A DNA stretch of 47,731 nucleotides, taken from assembly GCF_900100665.1 (NCBI RefSeq), contig NZ_FNCS01000023.1, forward strand, positions 1-47,731. The letters are read 5' to 3'. The first letter of the stretch is position 1. Every line of letters begins with the position of its first letter. The position numbers and the translations under genes were made by a program. The DNA comes from Pelagibacterium luteolum. GTDB taxonomy: Bacteria; Pseudomonadota; Alphaproteobacteria; Rhizobiales; Devosiaceae. Under the pieces are notes generated by a model. The model worked only from the letters and a program-made list of their open reading frames with translations. It was not told where the DNA came from and made no database searches. Below are positions 42,303 to 47,731 of this stretch, one piece after another.

Positions 42303-43613
42303 ATGCAGACGCATACCCCAACGACGCCCTTTGGGCGGCGAACGATGTCGCTTGGCATGATGGCAAGTCAGGCCGTGGCGAAGGCAGTCCCGGAAGGGGC
42401 GCAGGTCCAGAAATGGAAAGTGTTCCAGACGATCCGGGAAGCGCGCGAGCTGATCGGCGCTACGGACCGCGCACTCGCCATTCTCAACGCCCTGCTCTCG
42501 TTTCATCCGGAAACGGAGCTCACAGGCGACGGCGAACTGATTGTCTGGCCGTCGAACGAGCAGCTCATGGCCCGTGCAAACGGAATGCCGGCGACGACGC
42601 TGCGGCGCCACCTGGCCGTCCTGGTCGACTGCGGGCTGATTATCCGCAGAGATAGTCCGAACGGCAAGCGCTTCGCCCGCAAGGGCAGGGGGGGACAGGT
42701 CGAACAGGCCTATGGGTTCGACCTGTCCCCGATCGTTGCCCGGGCTGAGGAATTCAAGGAGCTGGCGGACACCGTCCGGGCCGAAAAGAACGCCTTTCGG
42801 ATCGCCAAGGAGCGTCTCACGCTCCTGCGCCGCGATATCGTCAAGCTAATCGAGACCGGCATTGAGGAGAACGTTCCAGGCAATTGGGGCAGGGTCCACC
42901 AGACCTATCAGGCCATCGTCGGCCGGTTACCGCGCTCAGCGCCGAGGCAACTCATCGAGGATATCTGCTGCGATCTCCACGGCCTCTACACGGAGATACT
43001 CGAGGTACTGGAATCATTTGTAAAAACACAGAATTCGGACGCCAATGAGTCCCATTCTGGTCGCCACATACAGAATTCAAACCCAGACTCCATATTTGAA
43101 TCTAAAGAGGGCTCTGGAAAAGAAGAGGAAGCGGGCGGCAGCGCCGCGGAAACCGACAACGTACGGAGCTTGCCGAAGCGGGAATTGCCTTTGGGCATTG
43201 TGCTGGATGCCTGCCCGAACCTGCGAGAATTGGCCCAAGGCGGCGAAATCCGTCACTGGCGCGACTTTCTGGCCGCGGCGGAACTGGCGCGGCCGATGCT
43301 GGCGATCAGCCCCAGCGCGTGGCGAGACGCCTGCGAGGTCATGGGCGAACAGCATGCGGCGATCACGCTCGCTGCGATCTACCAGCGATCAGACCAGATC
43401 AACAGCGCTGGCGGCTATCTACGCAGCCTGACCGACAGGGCAAGGGACGGCAAATTCTCGACCTGGCCAATGATCATGGCGCTGCTGCGCGCCAAGCTGG
43501 ACGCCGACAAATCGGCAGGGAAGGCTGGCCACGAACCGCCAAGCGGCGGCGGGGAAGGGCGGCTTGAGGTCTCGGAAGCCCTTCTGCGGTCGCTGAACAA
43601 GCCCAGATCGTGA
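42303..43613 (+). CDS. repC: RepC replication initiator
   Basis: 436 residues from ATG 42303. N-terminal winged-helix part: 'RTMSLGMMASQAVAKAVPEG', 'DRALAILNALLSFHPETEL' and 'GMPATTLRRHLAVLVDCGLI'. The C-terminal part reads 'LGIVLDACPNLRELAQGGEI' and 'ACEVMGEQHAAITLAAIYQR'. RepC is the only protein needed to start replication in this family and acts mostly in cis at an origin inside its own gene. Expression is held down by the ctRNA at 42145-42197. The reading frame is complete, so the plasmid should be able to replicate. Confidence 0.97.
   Translation: MQTHTPTTPFGRRTMSLGMMASQAVAKAVPEGAQVQKWKVFQTIREARELIGATDRALAILNALLSFHPETELTGDGELIVWPSNEQLMARANGMPATTLRRHLAVLVDCGLIIRRDSPNGKRFARKGRGGQVEQAYGFDLSPIVARAEEFKELADTVRAEKNAFRIAKERLTLLRRDIVKLIETGIEENVPGNWGRVHQTYQAIVGRLPRSAPRQLIEDICCDLHGLYTEILEVLESFVKTQNSDANESHSGRHIQNSNPDSIFESKEGSGKEEEAGGSAAETDNVRSLPKRELPLGIVLDACPNLRELAQGGEIRHWRDFLAAAELARPMLAISPSAWRDACEVMGEQHAAITLAAIYQRSDQINSAGGYLRSLTDRARDGKFSTWPMIMALLRAKLDADKSAGKAGHEPPSGGGEGRLEVSEALLRSLNKPRS
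43010..43110. other. AT-rich stretch inside repC, probable oriV
   Basis: A clear AT-rich island in GC-rich DNA, between the N- and C-terminal parts of RepC. ACAGAATTC occurs at 43028-43036 and 43070-43078, 42 bp apart (about four helical turns). The replication origin of repABC plasmids lies in such a stretch of repC. Confidence 0.65.
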
Positions 43614-43650
43614 TGACGGTTCGATCTGAATTTCGCGGGTGGCAACTCGG

Positions 43651-43857
43651 TCAGTCTCTGTCGTCGTCGATCAAACCGTCAAAGGTTTCGAGTAGTGCAT
43701 CGATGATCGCCTGGCCGAGGGCGTTTGCAGCTTCGCCCATCCGGGCATCGTCTCCGCTACGCGCCGCGGAAGCGAGATCCGAACCCTGGTCGGTCAGGAT
43801 CGACTTGGTTCGCTCGATGGCCCATTGCGCGAAATCGTCTCGGCTGTTGACGGTCAT
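43651..43857 (-). CDS. Small acidic hypothetical protein
   Basis: 68 residues from ATG 43857 (MTVNSRDDFAQWAIERTKSI), rich in Asp and helical, ending 'DGLIDDDRD'. Another ATG three codons upstream is possible. No family is recognised. Convergent with repC, downstream of the recombinase gene on the same strand. Confidence 0.55.
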   Translation of the reverse strand: MTVNSRDDFAQWAIERTKSILTDQGSDLASAARSGDDARMGEAANALGQAIIDALLETFDGLIDDDRD

Positions 43858-43972
43858 GGCTTCCACTGCTGCGCGCTCCGGAGTTTGCGGACTGTTTGGG
43901 ATATTCTGGCTACGATCGAGCCCCGCAAATTGTACTTCTTACGGGCCACAAAATCAGTCCTCGGTTGCGTGT

Positions 43973-44896
43973 TCAGGCCGCCTCAAGCAAGCCGCTGCGC
44001 TTTGCCCTGTCGATGAGGTTCTTGACGGACGATGGTGCCCATTTCGTACCGCCACGGGGCGTACGCTCATGAAGGCGCTCGAGCTGGTTGGCTATTTCGC
44101 GCAAGGTCAGCTCCGGATTGGAGGAATGGATGCCCGCCACCAGGGTCATCAGACGATCCTCAGCTGGCCGAGGCGGCGACTTCCTCAGAAGCGACTTGTC
44201 GGCCATTCCCTCGCTGACAATCCACTTCACCGCGCGCCGTAAACGCTCAGGAGTCCAATCGAGGCCACGTTGCCTGAGAACGCGGGAGATATCGTCCCAT
44301 GTGTGGTCCGGTCGCATGCGCCGCACAATGGGAAGCCACTGGTTCGCGGATGACTGGAGACGCGCTCCATAGGCTGCCTTTTGCGCGGCCGTCATTTTGG
44401 CCAGCGCGTCCGGCCGACGTTCGCGGATCCCTGGATTGCCCGGCATCCGGCCTTTTGCCCTGGCGGCTTTGATGCCCGCCTTGGTCCGCTCGGAGTTGAG
44501 AGCCCGCTCCAGCTGGGCCACGGCGCCAAGAACCTGCAGGGAAAACATGCCTTGCGGCGTCGTGGTGTCGATCGGGTCGCTGAGCGACCGGAAATGCGCA
44601 CCTTTTGCCGTCAGGTCCTCGATGACATCGAGCAGATGGCTTACCGAGCGCGCCAGACGGTCGAGCCGAACGACGACAAGCGTGTCGCCAGCGTCGATCT
44701 CGCGGACAATCTTGGCAAGGGCAGGGCGGGCTCGTGAGGCCCCGGAGCCGTGCTCCCGGACGATTGTCTCACATCCGGCGGACCGCAACTCCATCTCCTG
44801 GGCTTCTGTAGCCTGCTCGTCTGTCGAGACGCGCGCATAGCCGAGTTGCCGGCCCTGTGGTCGACGGGAGGAGTGATTGTGCGGTGTTTTGGCCAT
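43973..44896 (-). CDS. Serine recombinase (resolvase/invertase family)
   Basis: 307 residues from ATG 44896. The catalytic domain begins 'LGYARVSTDEQATEAQEM' with the nucleophile Ser24, and contains 'VVVRLDRLARSVSHLLDVI' with the active-site Arg residues. A longer C-terminal part than in Tn3 resolvases (about 110 extra residues, with 'WDDISRVLRQRGLDWTPERL' and a last helix-turn-helix-like 'LTLREIANQLERL'). Likely resolves plasmid multimers or cointegrates. A candidate res site lies 25 bases upstream. No transposase accompanies it. Confidence 0.93.
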   Translation of the reverse strand: MAKTPHNHSSRRPQGRQLGYARVSTDEQATEAQEMELRSAGCETIVREHGSGASRARPALAKIVREIDAGDTLVVVRLDRLARSVSHLLDVIEDLTAKGAHFRSLSDPIDTTTPQGMFSLQVLGAVAQLERALNSERTKAGIKAARAKGRMPGNPGIRERRPDALAKMTAAQKAAYGARLQSSANQWLPIVRRMRPDHTWDDISRVLRQRGLDWTPERLRRAVKWIVSEGMADKSLLRKSPPRPAEDRLMTLVAGIHSSNPELTLREIANQLERLHERTPRGGTKWAPSSVKNLIDRAKRSGLLEAA

Positions 44897-44920
44897 TTGG
44901 AGCGCCTGAGAACCGTATCG

Positions 44921-44975
44921 GAGACGAAATTACAAACGTAGAAGATACGGATAACCGATCGTTTGTAAACGTCTC
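44921..44975. promoter_or_regulatory. Candidate res site of the serine recombinase
   Basis: Nested inverted repeat: GAGACG-aaat-TACAAACG at 44921-44938 and CGTTTGTA-aa-CGTCTC at 44960-44975, separated by 21 bases. It lies between the recombinase start and the opposite gene, where res sites and resolvase operators usually are. Confidence 0.6.
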
Positions 44976-45179
44976 TTGAAGGCCTTCCTGACACTCGGCC
45001 GAGCTTGAAACCTCCGCAAATCGGCGTTTCTCGTCAATCTGAGCCACGATCGAGGAGCATCTGTTCAATCCGGAAGCCGCTGACGCATCTTATTGTACGC
45101 GCGCGTGGCAAAAGTACCGCTGTGACGGAAGTGAAGACTATGATAGCTTCCGCATGGAGAACAAAGTGAAGTTATTACA

Positions 45180-46289
45180 ATGCGGTATGAGATCGGAGAT
45201 TTGCCCCTCCAAGCCCTCCTGCCGGCGATCGGCAGAGCGGAGGATCAGGTCGCTCGCCTCGACGAGGCGGTGCGGCGTAGTCCTGTGGGGAAAGGCTTTG
45301 TCGAAAGGGCGCATTTCTTCGATGCGGCCGCAAGCATGTGGATTTCGGGCGAGCTTGTGCACGTCGAGGATCTCGTCCTTCATGACGCCCACATGGACGT
45401 GCGGGCGCCGACGCATGAGCTTACCATATCGCATGCGATACTGCGCGCCCGCCGACGGATCGCGGATGCCGATCCCGCCTGTGCTGTCAGCGGCTCGGGC
45501 CTTTTAGCGCTTTTGGGCCTGAGAGGCGCGCCCGATGGGGCAGCCGAGTTTGACCGAGGCCCGGTTGATGATGGCGGTGGGAACGACTCTCTAAGAGGAG
45601 AGGAGGCATTGTCCGCGGAATTCGCCGCGATCGATGCGGTTCTCGAACGTTCCCGGCGCATTCTGGAAGGGGCTCCTGCCGTTCATACCGAGAGGCCCCA
45701 AAGTGTCATCGTGGGAGATCTGGTCGTCCGCGATGCTGAATGGGATGAGCGCGGCAGGATCGAGCAATGGCAGGCGGTCGGTCGTGAGGTCGAAGACATG
45801 CCACCGACGCTCGCGGCCGCAGTTCTTTGGGAGGCGTGGGAAACCCTGGAACCACTCCAGAACAAGCACTGGCTCGGCCCTTTGGTGGTCGGCGCCTGGC
45901 TCCGATCCCGGCGCAAGGTGGCCTCACATCTGTTTTGCATCAATGTCGGGCTGAAGACGATCCCACGCGAACGCCGACGGTCGCGGAGCAAGACGACGCG
46001 TCTACTGGCGGCTCTCGACGCCATGTCGGCCGCCGGCGACGCCGGCATGAAGGAGATCTCTCGGCTTGCCCAGGCGCGGGAGCAAATGCAGCGACGGCTG
46101 CGGTCCAGGCGTTCGTCGAGCAGTCTGCCAGGTGTGATTGATCTGATCCTGTCGCGGCCGATCGTGTCTGCGACGATGATCGCCAAGGAGGTGAATGTAA
46201 CGCCGCGCGGCGCGCTTAACCTCATTACTGAGCTTGGCGTGCGGGAGATGACGGGCAGGGGACGGTATCGCGCATGGGGAATTCTCTGA
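45180..46289 (+). CDS. RHE_PE00001-family plasmid protein (DUF1612 with helix-turn-helix)
   Basis: 369 residues from ATG 45180. N-terminal DUF1612-like region ('LPAIGRAEDQVARLDEAVRR', 'HFFDAAASMWISGELVHVED', 'MDVRAPTHELTISHAILRAR'). C-terminal part with 'LWEAWETLEPLQNKHWLGPL', 'ASHLFCINVGLKTIPRERR' and a terminal helix-turn-helix 'IVSATMIAKEVNVTPRGALN'. Common on rhizobial plasmids near the replication region. The fold resembles Fic/DOC-type wHTH proteins of unknown role. Intact. Confidence 0.87.
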   Translation: MRYEIGDLPLQALLPAIGRAEDQVARLDEAVRRSPVGKGFVERAHFFDAAASMWISGELVHVEDLVLHDAHMDVRAPTHELTISHAILRARRRIADADPACAVSGSGLLALLGLRGAPDGAAEFDRGPVDDGGGNDSLRGEEALSAEFAAIDAVLERSRRILEGAPAVHTERPQSVIVGDLVVRDAEWDERGRIEQWQAVGREVEDMPPTLAAAVLWEAWETLEPLQNKHWLGPLVVGAWLRSRRKVASHLFCINVGLKTIPRERRRSRSKTTRLLAALDAMSAAGDAGMKEISRLAQAREQMQRRLRSRRSSSSLPGVIDLILSRPIVSATMIAKEVNVTPRGALNLITELGVREMTGRGRYRAWGIL

Positions 46290-46340
46290 AAACGCGCGCC
46301 AACGGACTCACTGAACCATGGCATCTGCAGCGAGCAGTGG

Positions 46341-46370
46341 TTGACGGCGGCGCTAGCGTATCTATATAAT
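46341..46370 (+). promoter_or_regulatory. Strong promoter of the toxin-antitoxin operon
   Basis: TTGACG (46341-46346), 18-base spacer, perfect TATAAT (46365-46370), 25 bases before the antitoxin ATG at 46396. One of the best sigma-70-type promoters in the window. Antitoxin binding across it is likely but not shown. Confidence 0.75.
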
Positions 46371-46395
46371 CCCTAAGACAACCAGCGAGGTTATC

Positions 46396-47001
46396 ATGGT
46401 TCGCACCGCGCCAAACCCGAGCAGCACTCGTTCTGATTCCCTGCAGGCGGCCTTTCTTCGGCGCGCAACATCTGCGCTTGAGCGCATGGCGGCCACCGCG
46501 TCGCCGAAGACACTGTCCGACGCTTTGGCTGCGCCAACCGATGCGGGTTCGCTTGCATGGCTCCTCAGCCGGTCCGAGGTTGTCGGTCCAGCCGTCATCG
46601 AGCTCGACCCGCTGGTCCCTGCCTTGGCGAGGAACGTCGAACACCGCAAGCTCCTGCTTGAGCGCGCCGGCGGCACTTTGTCGGCAGAGGATACGGGTCG
46701 GCTGCTCGGCATCTCGCGCCAGGCGGTCGACAAGCGCCGGCGAGCCGGAGCGTTGCTTGCTGTTCGCGAGGGGAGCGACTGGCGTTATCCCGCCTGTCAA
46801 TTCGAAGAGACGGACGTCGTCGCCGGTATCTCGGATGTCATTCGAGCGTACGCTTCGGCTGGGCCGTGGGTGGCGCTCGATTTCCTGCTCGCGCCCGACT
46901 CGGCGCTTGGAGGACGATCGGCCCTTGAGACGCTGAAGTCCGGCGATCGGGCCGCGGTCCTGCGCCTCCTGCGCAGTGAGGCGCAGGACGGGTTTGCATG
47001 A
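46396..47001 (+). CDS. Xre/MbcA-type antitoxin of a RES toxin
   Basis: 201 residues. A helix-turn-helix near 95-120 ('AEDTGRLLGISRQAVDKRRR'), then the toxin-binding DUF2384/MbcA-like C-terminal part ('AGPWVALDFLLAPDSALGGR', 'SALETLKSGDRAAVLRLLRS'). It neutralises the RES toxin and represses the operon. Overlaps the toxin start by four bases (ATGA). Strong promoter directly upstream. Confidence 0.9.
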   Translation: MVRTAPNPSSTRSDSLQAAFLRRATSALERMAATASPKTLSDALAAPTDAGSLAWLLSRSEVVGPAVIELDPLVPALARNVEHRKLLLERAGGTLSAEDTGRLLGISRQAVDKRRRAGALLAVREGSDWRYPACQFEETDVVAGISDVIRAYASAGPWVALDFLLAPDSALGGRSALETLKSGDRAAVLRLLRSEAQDGFA

Positions 47002-47684
47002 CGCCGAGGAAGCGGACCGCACCCCGCGGTCCCTCCGGTCTGGCGCCTCCTCCTCCCGAATGGCTCGCTGACATATCGCTGCCGATCGACGAGATTCAGG
47101 CCGGACAAGTGTTGCACCGTGTCCACCGTTCGTCGCTCGCCCCGATCTTCTTCGGCCCCGGCTCCAACGTGCCGCCCACGAACCGCTTTGACAGCGCCAG
47201 CGGACGGTTCGGAGTCCTCTATGCCGGTCTCACCCTTCGCAGCGCCCTGGCCGAAACCCTCGTGCGCAGTCCGCAACGTCTCACGGTGGCCATGACCGAT
47301 ATCATTGGGCGCTCCGTATTCGGGCTTGTCTCTGACAGACCTATGCGGATTGTGCGCCTGTATGGATCGGGACTGCAGACGGTCGGGACGGACAACTCGA
47401 TTTCGACCGGACCCTATGAGCCTTGCGGCCTTTGGTCAGACGCCCTCTGGGATCACTCAGACCGTCCGGATGGATTAGCCTACCAGTCGCGCCATGACTC
47501 CACCGAGATCTGTTTCGCGATCTTTGAAAGAGCCGATCTTCGCCTTAAAGCTGAGGGAACCCACGCGTTGTCGAGCATGCTTAGAGACGTGGCCGCAGTG
47601 CTCGACAGCTATGGCAAATCCGTGTCCCCACCCCTCTTGTCGGGCGAAATGAGAAACTGCCCCCCAAACGAAACGAAGAACTGA
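46998..47684 (+). CDS. RES-domain toxin, C terminus changed by IS21 insertion
   Basis: 228 residues as read. RES-domain hallmarks: 'VLHRVHRSSLAPIFFGPGS' (first Arg), 'NRFDSASGRFGVLYAGLTLR' and 'SALAETLVRSP' (Glu), then 'QSRHDSTEICFAIFE' (Ser). RES toxins (MbcT type) break down or ADP-ribosylate with NAD+. The last 14 residues ('LSGEMRNCPPNETKN' region) are encoded by the IS21 left end, which starts at 47638. Joining 47637 to the bases after the left IS tip (350 on) would give a stop codon TAA immediately after ...SVSPPL, so the natural protein is probably about 213 residues. Confidence 0.9.
   Translation: MTPRKRTAPRGPSGLAPPPPEWLADISLPIDEIQAGQVLHRVHRSSLAPIFFGPGSNVPPTNRFDSASGRFGVLYAGLTLRSALAETLVRSPQRLTVAMTDIIGRSVFGLVSDRPMRIVRLYGSGLQTVGTDNSISTGPYEPCGLWSDALWDHSDRPDGLAYQSRHDSTEICFAIFERADLRLKAEGTHALSSMLRDVAAVLDSYGKSVSPPLLSGEMRNCPPNETKN
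47633..47637. repeat. Candidate 5-bp target-site duplication (CCTCT), right copy
   Basis: Matches 345-349 and directly abuts the IS21 left tip. Confidence 0.65.
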
Positions 47685-47731
47685 CCCCTTGTTTTTGAGA
47701 GGATCAGTAGATGCACGATGAATTTCCCTCC
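47638..47731 (+). mobile_element. IS21-family element, left-hand end (cut by window end)
   Basis: Tip TGTCGGGCGAAATGAG, then two repeated units GAGAAACTGCCCCC (47651-47664) and GAAGAACTGACCCC (47675-47688), inverted relative to those at 294-330. A possible istA start, ATG at 47711, is cut off after seven codons, too short to judge. Same strand order as the istB end at the window start. Confidence 0.82.

Noticed and set aside
1-47731. Composite transposon with two IS21 copies
   Set aside because: Matching CCTCT on the inner flanks of both ends fits one insertion in a circle; a composite would show the duplication outside the element. The replicon inside also argues for a whole plasmid.
1-47731. 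CRISPR arrays, tRNA or rRNA genes
   Set aside because: No regularly spaced repeats with unique spacers, and no tRNA or rRNA-like sequence was noticed. The only evenly spaced repeats (38054-38100) are too short and close.

Overview
The window looks like most of a small repABC plasmid from an alphaproteobacterium, probably Hyphomicrobiales (Rhizobiales). The evidence is a complete repA-repB-repC operon (39.8-43.6 kb) with its antisense RNA between repB and repC, an RHE_PE00001-type rhizobial plasmid protein, a LuxR/LuxI pair near rep, and high-GC coding throughout. Both window edges lie inside IS21-family sequence: an istB tail and IS right end at 1-344, and an IS left end from 47638. The bases just outside the two IS tips are the same (CCTCT at 345-349 and 47633-47637). 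The simplest reading is one IS21 copy in a circular molecule, with the contig broken inside that IS.

Layout. (1) 0.9-14.2 kb is a metal-ion island. It holds two chromate transporters (ChrA), one intact chrB and one chrB stub, two DUF1259 proteins each close to a chrA, CorA, an MFS transporter, TerB, an ATP-grasp-like Cj0069-family protein, and decayed remains of a VWA protein, TerC and a cation/Ca2+ exchanger. (2) 14.2-17.1 kb holds a degenerate copy of a LysR tail plus a small ORF, a DUF4010 membrane protein between two direct repeats, and a DUF6671 protein. (3) 17.2-25.9 kb is a minus-strand run of central-metabolism genes (DUF533, atypical pyruvate kinase, pyrC, ilvD, cysD, cysNC) preceded by an HPF/RaiA-like gene. 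(4) 26.0-29.5 kb holds an NhaR-type regulator, a winged-helix regulator and an SbtA-SbtB bicarbonate-transporter/PII-like pair. (5) 29.6-35.4 kb holds a GAF-GGDEF diguanylate cyclase, folC, icd with a divergent LysR gene, and an intact 39-residue membrane peptide gene. (6) 35.5-38 kb is scarred: a frameshifted DUF411 gene, scrambled ISKra4-like transposase pieces, a luxI cut to its first ~32 codons, and an intact luxR facing away from it. (7) 38.05-39.4 kb has an autoinhibited Fic protein gene behind 13-bp-spaced iterons. (8) 39.4-47.6 kb is the plasmid backbone: repABC, a serine recombinase with a candidate res site, an RHE_PE00001 protein, and a RES/Xre toxin-antitoxin pair whose toxin gene is hit by the IS at its last codons.

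How the genes may work together (inference). The plasmid maintains itself through repABC, a resolvase and a toxin-antitoxin pair. Its cargo deals with oxyanion and cation stress: chromate efflux and its regulator, Mg/Co transport and tellurite-type genes. It also carries spare copies of metabolic enzymes, several of them metal- or Fe-S-dependent, and a sulfate-activation module that is relevant because chromate mimics sulfate. Secondary metal genes are decaying while the chromate genes and the metabolic run remain open. No rRNA, tRNA or CRISPR array was seen.
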